From: Lentisphaeria bacterium
GTDB taxonomy: Bacteria > Verrucomicrobiota > Lentisphaeria > Victivallales > Victivallaceae
Reading direction: 5' to 3'
DNA: 49,011 nucleotides
Assembly: GCA_018265615.1 (NCBI GenBank)
Contig: JABLYX010000037.1
Coordinates: 1 to 49,011, forward strand
The notes below the pieces were generated by a model. The model had not been told where the DNA came from, did no database searches, and saw only the letters and a list, made by a program, of their open reading frames with translations. Both the position numbers and the translations under genes were made by a program. Of this stretch, positions 7,425-16,020 are shown piece after piece (the first letter of the stretch is position 1; the number at the start of each line of letters is the position of its first letter).

Positions 7425-10226
7425 ATGAACATCTCCGCATCATGGATCTGGTCGGATGATTCCGACGGGCGCAGCTACAATCTCTGCTCGGTTTTCCGGC
7501 GCGACTTCCGGCTCGAGGCGGTTCCGGAATCGGCCCGGCTGCTGATCTCCGCCGACAGCTACTACCGTTTGAAGATCAACGGGCAATGGATCGGAGACGG
7601 CCCCGCGCGCGCCTGGCCCGAACACTACCAGTACGATGTCTACGATTTGAACGGCTTTCTCCGGAACGGCCTGAACCAGATCGAAGCGACCGTCCGCTAC
7701 TACGGCTGCGGGACCTTTCATCAGGTTCCGCAGCGGGCCGGTTTCCTCGCCCAGCTGGAACTCGCCGGGCCGGATCAGCTCATCGTCAGCGACGGCAGCT
7801 GGTTCGCCGCGAAAGCGCCGCAGTGGGTCGGGCAGGCGGTCAAGGCGACCATCCAGCAGGCCCCGTTCGAAATCTTCGACGCATCGATTCCGGCCACGCC
7901 CGACTGGAAGCCGGCAACCGTGATCTGCGGAGCCGGAGAGGGGCCGTGGCGCGGGCTCCATCCGCGCGACTGCAAGCTGCTTTCGCGCCGCGAGTGCCTG
8001 TTCTGCCGCTTCATCGGCGGCCGCCGCGTCCAGCCGGAGCCGCTGACCGTCGCCATTCCGGCGCAGCAGCTTCTGTTCCCCGGAGACACCACGGTCAACA
8101 ACGCAAATCTCCTGCCGCTGCTGGCCGCGTTCACCGTTGAGTCACCGCAATCGCAGATGGTCCACCTCGGGCTCGAAAACATGAAAGTCAGCGTGAACGG
8201 CCGCATCGCCCTCAACGGCGAGGTTTCGCTGAACGCGGGGAGCAACCTGCTCGTCGCCGCGGCATCCCGGCTGTTCGGCCACCAGCCGACCTGCGAAATT
8301 TCGTTCCCGGCCGACGCCGGTGTCACGCTCCGGAACTTCTATGACAACTCCGACCGGATCGCACTCGTGGAATTCCCGGAAATCGCCCGGCTGGCGGAGG
8401 ATATGCCGTTCCCGTGGGCCGACGAAACCGGCAACGAACGCCGCGAAGAGTTCAACCGCATCAGCACCTCGGTGCTGGCGATCCGGACCGCGGACGAGTT
8501 CCGTGAGCGCTTCCCCTCCCCCCGGCTGCTCGACCGTTCGGAGCTGGTCTCCGACCCGTACCAGGCGTTCCAGCTGCGCGAACCGCAGCCGCTGGAACCC
8601 GGCGACGTCGAGGAGCCGAGCGCACTGATCTACAACGACGGCAGCTGCACCGTGATCAACCCGGTTCCGGGCCACGACATCGAGCTCTGCTACGATCTCG
8701 GCGAGCAGAACATCGGCTTCTGGAACTTCGCGCTGTTCGCCGGCGCCGGGACCATTCTCGACATCGCGGCAGTCGAATACATCGCACCGGACGGGCGGCT
8801 CCAGCACACCGGCGGCCACTACCGCAACGGGATGCGCTACATCTGCCGCGAGGGGTATAACCGCTACAGCAGCATGCGCCGGCGCAGCGGGCGGTATCTG
8901 TTCCTCACGATCCGCAACGCCTCGAAGCCGGTGCGCATCCAGCTTGCGCGACTGGTCGAGTCGACCTATCCCGTGCTCCCGGAGGGGGAGTTCCATTCAA
9001 GCGACCTGCGGCTCGACCGCATCTACGATATCTCCGCCTGGACGCTGAAGCTCTGCATGGAGGACACCTTCACCGACTGTCCGCTCTACGAGCAGACGCT
9101 GTGGGTCGGAGACGCCCGCAACGAGGGACTCTTCGCGATGTCGACCTTCGGGGCCTATGACCTGGTCCGCCGCTGCATCCGCCTCGCGGGGCAGTCGCTC
9201 GAACGGCTCCCGCTGGTCGGCTGCCAGGTTCCCTCCGGCTGGAACTGCCTGATCCCGGTCTGGAGTTTCATGTGGGGAATCTCCGTCCAGGATTACTGCT
9301 GCGAGACCGGCGACCTCGAATTCGGCCGCGAAGTATGGCCGATGGTCCGCCGGAACCTCGAAGGCGCGCAGTCGATGATCGACCCCGCGACCGGACTGCT
9401 GCGCGGCGACCACTGGAACCTCTTCGACTGGAGCAAGACCGACTGCAACCACCCGACGCTGCTGCACAACTCGATATTTCTCATCGGCGCGCTGAACGCC
9501 GCGATCGAACTCGGCGAATCGCTCGGCGAACCGGTGGAGCTCTACCGCGAACGCCGCGAGGAGCTGAAGAAAGCCGTCAATGCGATGTGGGATTCGCGCA
9601 AGCTCGCCTGGCCCGATTCGATCCACGCCGACGGAACCGTCTCCGAGGACGCTTCGGTGCACACGAGCATGCTTGCGCTGCTCTATGACGCCGCCGCCGC
9701 CGACCATGTCGCCGCCGCGCGGGCGAACACCGTCACGCCGCGCCCCGAACTCATCAAGGTCGGCTCGCCGTTCGCCGCGCTCTATCTTTACGAGGCGCTC
9801 GAAAAGATCGGCATGGCGGACGAGATCCTGAAGACGATCTACCGCGACTACCTGCCGATGCTCGAACTCGGTTCGACCACCGTCTGGGAAACGTTTCCGA
9901 AAGCGCTGGCAACCGGGGAGTTCCCGACCCGCAGCCACTGCCACGGCTGGTCCTCCGCGCCGGTCTACTTCCTGCCGCGGCTGGTGCTCGGGATCCTCCC
10001 GGCGGCCCCGGGAGCGAAGAAGTTCAGCATCTCCCCGCGGATCGCGGGGCTCGAATACGCCTCGGGAGCGCGCCCGACCGTCCACGGCCGCATCGAAGCC
10101 GCATGGAAGAAGAAGGGGAACGAGCTGCACATCACCGCGAGCGCCCCGGAGGGCGTGGAGCTCGAATACCTCTGGAACGACACACATACCGACTGCGAGG
10201 TGTTCTTCAACGGCGAACCGGTGTAG
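7425..10226 (+). CDS. Alpha-L-rhamnosidase-like glycoside hydrolase (GH78)
   Basis: 933 residues starting MNISASWIWSDDSDG; no signal peptide, so probably cytoplasmic. The N-terminal 130 residues form a jelly-roll module (SADSYYRLKINGQWIGDGPAR, the usual rhamnosidase opening). Further beta domains follow, then the (alpha/alpha)6 barrel from about residue 530. The catalytic stretch DCPLYEQTLWVGDARNEG (from about residue 551) corresponds to the GH78 DCPxRDExxGWxGD motif, with its general-acid Glu/Asp. The C-terminal beta-sandwich ends VELEYLW. It should remove terminal L-rhamnose from imported oligosaccharides. The start is fixed by the promoter at 7350-7378. The next gene begins one base after its stop. 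Confidence 0.85.
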   Translation: MNISASWIWSDDSDGRSYNLCSVFRRDFRLEAVPESARLLISADSYYRLKINGQWIGDGPARAWPEHYQYDVYDLNGFLRNGLNQIEATVRYYGCGTFHQVPQRAGFLAQLELAGPDQLIVSDGSWFAAKAPQWVGQAVKATIQQAPFEIFDASIPATPDWKPATVICGAGEGPWRGLHPRDCKLLSRRECLFCRFIGGRRVQPEPLTVAIPAQQLLFPGDTTVNNANLLPLLAAFTVESPQSQMVHLGLENMKVSVNGRIALNGEVSLNAGSNLLVAAASRLFGHQPTCEISFPADAGVTLRNFYDNSDRIALVEFPEIARLAEDMPFPWADETGNERREEFNRISTSVLAIRTADEFRERFPSPRLLDRSELVSDPYQAFQLREPQPLEPGDVEEPSALIYNDGSCTVINPVPGHDIELCYDLGEQNIGFWNFALFAGAGTILDIAAVEYIAPDGRLQHTGGHYRNGMRYICREGYNRYSSMRRRSGRYLFLTIRNASKPVRIQLARLVESTYPVLPEGEFHSSDLRLDRIYDISAWTLKLCMEDTFTDCPLYEQTLWVGDARNEGLFAMSTFGAYDLVRRCIRLAGQSLERLPLVGCQVPSGWNCLIPVWSFMWGISVQDYCCETGDLEFGREVWPMVRRNLEGAQSMIDPATGLLRGDHWNLFDWSKTDCNHPTLLHNSIFLIGALNAAIELGESLGEPVELYRERREELKKAVNAMWDSRKLAWPDSIHADGTVSEDASVHTSMLALLYDAAAADHVAAARANTVTPRPELIKVGSPFAALYLYEALEKIGMADEILKTIYRDYLPMLELGSTTVWETFPKALATGEFPTRSHCHGWSSAPVYFLPRLVLGILPAAPGAKKFSISPRIAGLEYASGARPTVHGRIEAAWKKKGNELHITASAPEGVELEYLWNDTHTDCEVFFNGEPV

Positions 10227-10227
10227 C

Positions 10228-10755
10228 ATGCACATTCCGACGCACATCCTCTCGGGCTGGATCTGCGGAAATTTCGTCCCGTCGTTCGGCCCGCGGGAGC
10301 GGTTCCTCTGTATGGCCGCCGCTTCCGCGCCGGACCTCGACGGGCTCTCCCTCCTCGGCGGATGGGAGATGTATTACGATTATCACCATGTGCTGATGCA
10401 CAATCTCGTGTTCGCCGTCGTGCTGTCGACGCTGATGGCCCTCTTCTCGCGGCCGCGCATCGTCGCGTGGTGCGTCTATTTCGCCTTGATCCATCTGCAT
10501 TTCTTCCTCGACCTGCTCGGCTCGGGGAGCGACTGGGGCGTGGAGTATCTGCGTCCGTTCTCGCCGTGGCCGTGGAAAGCCGGCTTCGGCTGGGAGTTCT
10601 TCTCGTGGCAGAACTACGCGGCGGCGCTCTTTGCGATCCTCGCGTCGATCGGGATCATCTACTGGAAGAAGCGGACCATCCTCGAATACCCGATGCCGAA
10701 GCTGAACGCGGAACTCGTCGGTCTCTTCTGTCGACGGAAGGAGCCGAAGCCGTAA
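10228..10755 (+). CDS. YdjM/DUF457-like membrane metal-dependent hydrolase
   Basis: 175 residues with about four hydrophobic helices. His and Asp residues sit at membrane edges: MHIPTHILSG at the N-terminus, ASAPDLDGL, YDYHHVLMHN and HLHFFLDLLG. This H...TH / PDxD / HHxxxH / HFxxD set is the hallmark of the YdjM (LexA-regulated, YbcI) family of membrane-bound metal-dependent hydrolases, of unknown substrate. It starts one base after the GH78 stop and is probably translated with it, then ends at a strong terminator. Why a rhamnosidase should be paired with this membrane protein is not known. Confidence 0.75.
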   Translation: MHIPTHILSGWICGNFVPSFGPRERFLCMAAASAPDLDGLSLLGGWEMYYDYHHVLMHNLVFAVVLSTLMALFSRPRIVAWCVYFALIHLHFFLDLLGSGSDWGVEYLRPFSPWPWKAGFGWEFFSWQNYAAALFAILASIGIIYWKKRTILEYPMPKLNAELVGLFCRRKEPKP

Positions 10756-10778
10756 ATCCATCCCGCCTCCGCCGGACC

Positions 10779-10807
10779 GCCCGCGCACCGTGCCGCGGGC
10801 TTTTTTT
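10779..10807 (+). terminator. Rho-independent terminator of the GH78 operon
   Basis: GCCCGCG (10779-10785) pairs with CGCGGGC (10794-10800) across an eight-base loop and is followed by seven T residues. Textbook form, isolating the next cassette. Confidence 0.85.
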
Positions 10808-10839
10808 CTTTAAAAAAACATAAATCTCATAAAAACGGC

Positions 10840-10893
10840 TTGCTTTTTCAATGCGGATTGCGTATAATATAAGCAAATGTCCGATAAATGTCC
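10840..10893 (+). promoter_or_regulatory. Promoter and direct-repeat operator of cassette A
   Basis: TTGCTT (10840-10845), 17-bp spacer and a perfect TATAAT (10863-10868). Transcription should start near 10875. AAATGTCC occurs twice at 10875-10882 and 10886-10893, 11 bp (one helical turn) apart and directly at the start site. This fits an operator for the regulator encoded next. The in-frame ATG at 10877 lies inside the first repeat and lacks a ribosome binding site. Confidence 0.6.
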
Positions 10894-10915
10894 ATTAAAT
10901 AGAAAGAGCTTATCG

Positions 10916-11962
10916 ATGAGCGACGTACGCGGCAGGCCGGTGCAGGAGAGCCTGAAGATCCGGCACTATGTGATGAACCTGATCTACACGCATCCCGGAG
11001 AAGCGGTCATGCTGCCGAGCTCCGTCGAGCTGAGCAGGATGTTCGGCGTGGCGCGCAGTACGGTCACGCTCGTGCTGCAGGCGCTGACCCGTGAGGGGTA
11101 TATCGAAGGCAGGCGCGGCGTCGGGACTTTCACGAAATGCAACGGGACCTTCTTTCCCGACCGCCGGAAAGCGCCGCTGGCCGGGCTCCTGTACGGAGAC
11201 GGCAAATATTTCTTCTACGAGTATTCGGCATGGTCGCTGCTGAGCTGCACCGGGCGGTCGCTGACCCGGAGTCTCCGGATGGTCCGCCACCTGTCGCTTG
11301 TCTCCATGAGCGACGACGAGATGTTCGACGAGATCCGCAGCCAGTATCTCGACGTGCTGGTCTGGTTCAATGTGAGGGAGGCGCGGCTGCCGCTGATCCG
11401 GCGGCTCGAGGAGGCGGGGATCCGGGTCGTGACCTGCGGCGAGCTGTCGGAGGGGGCCGCCGTCGACAACTTCCGCTTTGCCCTGCGCGATTCCGGCTGC
11501 GAGATGGGAAAGCGGCTGCTCGCCGAGGGGCGCCGCCGGGTATTCTTTGCCGTCGAGAACGACGCCAGCCGGAGCCGCCTGCGCGGCTTTGAGGACGCAT
11601 ACCGCGAAGCGGGGGAAGAGCTCGAACTGCACGCATTCCGCGAGGAACCCTCTTCCACCGTCTTCGACCGGGTCGCGGAAAAGCTCGAATCCGGGGTGAT
11701 CCCCGACGCCTTCTACACCCACGGAGAGTACCTCTCCGGCATCCTCGAGCTCCTGAAAAAGCACAACGTCGACACCGTCTCACAGTGCCGGATGCTCGCG
11801 GAGCTCCACACCATCCACACTCAGGAATTTTGCGGCATCGTATCGGAGGTTCCGTTCGAAGAGCTCGGCGACCGGATCGCCCGGCGCGTCTCCGAACGGT
11901 TGGAGAACGCTTCAGCCGCACCGGTACATATCGCATTGCCCGTGCCTTTGAAAGTCCTGTAA
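10916..11962 (+). CDS. GntR-LacI chimeric regulator (cassette A)
   Basis: 348 residues from the ATG at 10916 (MSDVRGRPVQES). An ATG at 10877 would add 13 residues but sits at the predicted transcription start without a Shine-Dalgarno. Residues about 5-75 are a winged helix of the GntR type (LPSSVELSRMFGVARSTVTLVLQALTREGYI, wing GRRGVGTF). The remaining 270 residues form a periplasmic-binding-protein-like effector domain as in LacI proteins, the architecture of AraR. It should sense a sugar and act on its own promoter. It is followed 22 bp later by a pseudopilin and then a large glycoside hydrolase, which it presumably controls. Confidence 0.85.
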   Translation: MSDVRGRPVQESLKIRHYVMNLIYTHPGEAVMLPSSVELSRMFGVARSTVTLVLQALTREGYIEGRRGVGTFTKCNGTFFPDRRKAPLAGLLYGDGKYFFYEYSAWSLLSCTGRSLTRSLRMVRHLSLVSMSDDEMFDEIRSQYLDVLVWFNVREARLPLIRRLEEAGIRVVTCGELSEGAAVDNFRFALRDSGCEMGKRLLAEGRRRVFFAVENDASRSRLRGFEDAYREAGEELELHAFREEPSSTVFDRVAEKLESGVIPDAFYTHGEYLSGILELLKKHNVDTVSQCRMLAELHTIHTQEFCGIVSEVPFEELGDRIARRVSERLENASAAPVHIALPVPLKVL

Positions 11963-11984
11963 ACAGCCAGATAAGGAGCGATTC

Positions 11985-12677
11985 ATGAAAACAAAATATT
12001 TCACACTGATTGAACTTCTCGTCGTGATTGCGATCATTGCGATCCTCGCCGCGATGCTGCTGCCGGCTCTGAACCGGGCGCGGGCAACCGCAAAGCGCAG
12101 CAGCTGCCAGTCGAACCAGAAGCAGCTCATGCTGGCACATATCATGTACGACTCCGACTGCAACGCGTTCGCGAGCAATGGGTCGCAGACAAAAATCATC
12201 GACGGCGGCGACAACAGTTACGCGCATTTCGGGCTCCTGCAGCTGCGCGGCTACCTGAAAAACCTCGCAAAATCGTCGCAGGGGTGGACCCCGGACGGCG
12301 TCGCCCTCTGCCCGGCCTATGCCGGGGATCCGTCCAAAGGCGGCGGCTACGCGATCAACCAGGCCGCGATCCTGAACACCTCGCTCCTCGGAACGAACGG
12401 AAAATGGATCAACTTCCGGCAGTGCAAAGGCCCTTCGCGGAAGCTCTTCATGGTCGACGGCTACAAGGAGGTCGGCTCCGACAAATTCTCCTACTGGTTC
12501 GGCTACTGGAAGCGGCTGACCTGGGACAACGATACGGCGGTCGCCGACCGTCACCAGTCCGGCGTAAACGGCGCATTCGTAGACGGTCACGTGTCGTGGA
12601 TCCAACGGACCGCCGACACAACCTGGCCGACGGAGATGACGGCGCGCGACTCCATGTTCCTCTACTGGGTTCCGTAA
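11985..12677 (+). CDS. Prepilin-type H-x9-DG protein (cassette A)
   Basis: 230 residues. The N-terminus MKTKYFTLIELLVVIAIIAI is a type IV prepilin/type II secretion pseudopilin leader and hydrophobic helix, with the +5 Glu; the residue before the cleavage site is Tyr rather than Gly. The C-terminal region has RHQSGVNGAFVDGHV, that is H, nine residues, DG: the prepilin-associated H-x9-DG motif of Lentisphaerota and Planctomycetota. The body has two Cys and many aromatic residues, as in a small beta-rich pilin head. ATG at 11985 follows AAGGAG. It lies 22 bp after the regulator and 16 bp before the hydrolase. A role in assembly or display at the envelope is inferred. Confidence 0.9.
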   Translation: MKTKYFTLIELLVVIAIIAILAAMLLPALNRARATAKRSSCQSNQKQLMLAHIMYDSDCNAFASNGSQTKIIDGGDNSYAHFGLLQLRGYLKNLAKSSQGWTPDGVALCPAYAGDPSKGGGYAINQAAILNTSLLGTNGKWINFRQCKGPSRKLFMVDGYKEVGSDKFSYWFGYWKRLTWDNDTAVADRHQSGVNGAFVDGHVSWIQRTADTTWPTEMTARDSMFLYWVP

Positions 12678-12693
12678 ACATATGAGGCTGCCG

Positions 12694-15600
12694 ATGAATA
12701 AGATAACACCGCTGCTGTTTCTCCTGCTCTGCGCCGCGTTCCCTGCGGCGGCGCAGGGGATCGCCCTCCCCATGACCGGAACCGGCGCACTCGGGGGCTG
12801 GAGCGTCCGTGGCTGCGAAGCCGCGCCCGGAAAAGAGGGGATCACGCTCACGCTGCCGCAGGAGAAGCTTTCGAAGGGGACGGCCGGGATCTTCCGCTCC
12901 CTGCCGGTCGAAAAGCTGCGCGGGCGGCTTGTGAACTGCTCGATCGAAGTCCGGGCGGAAAACCTCGTGCCGGGGCCGCAGGCGAAGCACTATCACGGCG
13001 GGAAATTCCTGCTTCAGGTAAAATCCCCCGGCGGAGAGCTTTATCCCGGCGGAAAAATCGCCCCCGGCAGCTACGGATGGCAGCGCGTCTCATTCCGGGC
13101 GAACATTCCGGCCGATGCGTCGGGAATCCTGCTCACGCTCGGCTTCCAGAACGCTTACGGGAAACTGGAATTCCGGAACTTCTCCGCGGAAGCGGATGAC
13201 ACGATGCTCGACCTCTCCGCGATCGCAAATATGGACTTCTCCGATGAAACCGCCGGGGACGGCAAAGGCGGCTGGTCCGATCAGGGACGCGACAGCGACG
13301 CCCGGAATTTCGACCGGAAACGGGAGGCGTACGGCGGCGTCCCCTTCGCCCTGGCCGATCCCGCCCGGAACGGCGGCAGGGGCGTGCTCTCCATGCATTC
13401 GACTCACTTTGCAAACGGCCCGAAAGAGGCGGAGCTGCGCTTTGAAACTCCGCTGCGCGGAAAATACCTCTATTTGCTGCACACACTCTGCTGGGGGAAA
13501 AACGGCAGAACCGGCGAGCTCGAAATCACCTCTTCAACCGGCAAAACCCGCACCGTCAACGTCATCGGCGGTCGCCACGTCGACGACTGGTGGCGGGTCC
13601 GCGAGCTGCCGGAAGCGTGGCCCGGCGCAAAATGGACGGCAGGGAACGGCAGCAGCGTCGGGCTCTTCGTCGCACGGTTCCCGCTCGACTCCGACGTTGC
13701 ACGGCTGAAGTTCCGTTCGGCCGGCGGGGAAACGCTCTGGATCGTCGCCGGAGCGACGGTCTCGGACCGGAAGTACACCCCCGTCCGCGACACGGAGTAT
13801 GTCGTCGAAGCAGGAAAGCTCTGGAAACCGCTGAAGCGCCCGGAGTCGCCGTACGTCCTCCCCGGATCCGCCCTCGATCTCTCCCCCGCCGCCATCCGTC
13901 CGGTCGAACGGATCATCGTCAATGCGGCGGGGCGGTTCGCGCGGCAGAGCGAACCGGAGAAGGCGGTGCGCTTCTACTCCGCCTCCGGCGGTAACGGCGG
14001 CACGATCCACTTCATGCACAAGGGGAAACGCGAGAGCCTCAGGATCCGGGAGAACGACCTTGACTCGCACGAAAAGATCGACCGCTTCGTCCGCGAAATC
14101 CGGCGCCAGGGCTACAACATGTACCGCATCCACATGCCGAACATGAAGCTCGGGAATCTGGAGCAGGGAGAAGTGAAGCTGAAACCGAAGGAGCTCGATC
14201 TCCTGGACTACCTCGTCGCCGCGCTCAGGAAAAACGGAATCTACCTCATGATCGACGCGCTCGGCGGGCCGACCGGCTACTCCGGTGCGAACCGCTGGCT
14301 CGTCGGCGGCACGATGGAGCACCGCTACACCATGTACTTCGATGAGGAGAGCCGGAAACAATGCGAGGAAGGGATGCGCCAGCTTTTCACGCACCGGAAC
14401 CCCTACACGGGAACGCGCCTGATCGACGACCCTGTCCTCGCGCTGATCACGGGCTGCAACGAACAGGAGTTCGCGTTCATCCGCAGGCATAATTTCCATG
14501 AGCAGGGCGCCCCGGCGTGGCGGAGCTTCCTCCGGGAAAAATACGGCTCCGCCGAAAAGCTGAACGCGGCATGGGGAACCTCGTTCGGCGCCTTTGACGA
14601 AGTTCCGGCGTTCACCCCGGAACAGTACGCCGCCCGCGACGGGCGCGGCATGGACCTCGATGAATTCATTGCGCAGCAGGAGCGCGGCATGATCCGCTAC
14701 TTCACGCAGAAGCTCCGGCAGTGGGGCTACAAGGGGCTCTTCACAAACTTCGACATGACCAAATCGATGCACTACGCCGCCGTGCGCGGCGACCTCGACG
14801 TCGTGACCATGCACTCCTATTTCGGCCACCTGTCGGCGGACGGCACCCAGCAGAGCCAGGGAAGCATGGTCGGCGGCGGCGCGCCGCTCTTCCGCGACTG
14901 CGCCTCGACCCGGCTTGCCGGAAAACCGTTCATGATCAATGAATACGGCCACCTCTTCTGGAACCGTTACCGCTACGAGGAGGCACTCGGCTTCACGGCC
15001 TTCGCCGCCATGAACGGCGTGGACGGCCTGATGGCCCACGAGGGGCCGGCCGCGATCTCGAACGCCCGGATGATCGACACCTGGGCGATTTACTGGGATC
15101 CGGTCAAATGCGCGCAGCAGCTTCAGGGGTACTTCCTCTTCCTGCGCGGCGACGTCTCCCCGTCCCGCGGCGAGGTGCGCATCCGATTCTCCGAGCGGGA
15201 GCTCCGGAGAGCGGGGGCGTATCCGGATGCGCTCGGCGGCGCGCAGTCGAGGCTCGCCCTCGTGACGAAGCTGACGCTCGAGCAGAGCGATTCCGGCAGG
15301 CCGCTCCTGCCGGCAGGAGAAGGGGTTGCGGCAATCCCGCTGTCGGGAGGATCGCGCGTGGAAAACAATACGGCCGGATTCTCGCAGACACACGAGGCCG
15401 CACCGGCTGATTTCAATCTCGCCGCCGAGCTCTCCGCCCTGAAAAAACAGGGGATATTGCCGGAGGCCAACCGCAGCGGCAGCTGGACGCTCTTCGAAAG
15501 CGAAACCGGGGAGCTCCTGCTCGACGCGAACCGGAAGCTCGTCCGCGCCGATACGCCGCGCTTTCAGGGAGTGGCCGCCCCGGCGGGAACGACGCTGAAG

Positions 15601-15978
15601 CTCAGCGACATCGAGATCACCCGCTTCGCGGCGGACGGCAACCTCTCCGTCATCGCGCTCGACGGCACGATCCGCACGGCGAAGCGGCTGCTGGTCGTCT
15701 ACGCGACCAACGCGCTGAACTCCGGCATGACGTTCACCGACCGGACCATGACGGTCCGGAAGCACCCCGGGGAGAACCCGACCCTCGTCCGGACCGGAGC
15801 CTTCACGCTGAAAATCAGGAACGAAAACGCATCGCAGATGAAAGCGTACCCGTTGGAGCTGAACGGCGAACGCCGCGCCCCGGTCCCGCTCTCCGTTTCC
15901 GGCGGCGGGCTCGAACTGCCGGTCGACACCGCCGCCCTGCCGGACGGCCCCGTGCTCTATTTTGAAATCACCCGCTGA
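12694..15978 (+). CDS. Large secreted clan GH-A glycoside hydrolase (cassette A)
   Basis: 1094 residues. ATG at 12694 (GAGG eight bases upstream) gives the signal peptide MNKITPLLFLLLCAAFPAAA; the ATG at 12682 lacks a site. Residues about 20-165 are a beta-sandwich, followed by the signature ANMDFSDETAGDGKGGWSDQG, another beta module, and from about residue 430 a TIM barrel (NMYRIHMPNM, LDYLVAALRKNGIYLMIDAL). CNEQEF (Glu590) looks like the acid/base and MINEYGH (Glu750) the nucleophile of a GH5/GH42-like clan GH-A enzyme. The C-terminal domain is beta-rich. No exact CAZy family is assigned. It is a distant paralogue (roughly 40% identity by eye in the barrel) of the convergent gene at 16021-19311. 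Confidence 0.8.
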   Translation: MNKITPLLFLLLCAAFPAAAQGIALPMTGTGALGGWSVRGCEAAPGKEGITLTLPQEKLSKGTAGIFRSLPVEKLRGRLVNCSIEVRAENLVPGPQAKHYHGGKFLLQVKSPGGELYPGGKIAPGSYGWQRVSFRANIPADASGILLTLGFQNAYGKLEFRNFSAEADDTMLDLSAIANMDFSDETAGDGKGGWSDQGRDSDARNFDRKREAYGGVPFALADPARNGGRGVLSMHSTHFANGPKEAELRFETPLRGKYLYLLHTLCWGKNGRTGELEITSSTGKTRTVNVIGGRHVDDWWRVRELPEAWPGAKWTAGNGSSVGLFVARFPLDSDVARLKFRSAGGETLWIVAGATVSDRKYTPVRDTEYVVEAGKLWKPLKRPESPYVLPGSALDLSPAAIRPVERIIVNAAGRFARQSEPEKAVRFYSASGGNGGTIHFMHKGKRESLRIRENDLDSHEKIDRFVREIRRQGYNMYRIHMPNMKLGNLEQGEVKLKPKELDLLDYLVAALRKNGIYLMIDALGGPTGYSGANRWLVGGTMEHRYTMYFDEESRKQCEEGMRQLFTHRNPYTGTRLIDDPVLALITGCNEQEFAFIRRHNFHEQGAPAWRSFLREKYGSAEKLNAAWGTSFGAFDEVPAFTPEQYAARDGRGMDLDEFIAQQERGMIRYFTQKLRQWGYKGLFTNFDMTKSMHYAAVRGDLDVVTMHSYFGHLSADGTQQSQGSMVGGGAPLFRDCASTRLAGKPFMINEYGHLFWNRYRYEEALGFTAFAAMNGVDGLMAHEGPAAISNARMIDTWAIYWDPVKCAQQLQGYFLFLRGDVSPSRGEVRIRFSERELRRAGAYPDALGGAQSRLALVTKLTLEQSDSGRPLLPAGEGVAAIPLSGGSRVENNTAGFSQTHEAAPADFNLAAELSALKKQGILPEANRSGSWTLFESETGELLLDANRKLVRADTPRFQGVAAPAGTTLKLSDIEITRFAADGNLSVIALDGTIRTAKRLLVVYATNALNSGMTFTDRTMTVRKHPGENPTLVRTGAFTLKIRNENASQMKAYPLELNGERRAPVPLSVSGGGLELPVDTAALPDGPVLYFEITR

Positions 15979-15985
15979 ACCCGAA

Positions 15986-16010
15986 CCGCCCCGGCAGGAT
16001 GCCGGGGCGG
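15986..16010. terminator. Bidirectional hairpin between convergent hydrolase genes
   Basis: CCGCCCCGGC (15986-15995) and GCCGGGGCGG (16001-16010) form a perfect 10-bp stem with a five-base loop, in the 42-bp gap between two convergent genes. A TTTT lies 10 bases further on the plus strand. It probably ends both transcripts. Confidence 0.65.
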
Positions 16011-16020
16011 AATATCGCTT

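Noticed and set aside
13534..15765. A 743-codon open frame antisense to the cassette A hydrolase
   Set aside because: It is rich in Arg, Val, Glu and Ala without any domain, signal or ribosome site. The same kind of frame is open opposite the other large hydrolases (16687-18975, 24464-26365). It is a by-product of high GC and codon use on the coding strand.
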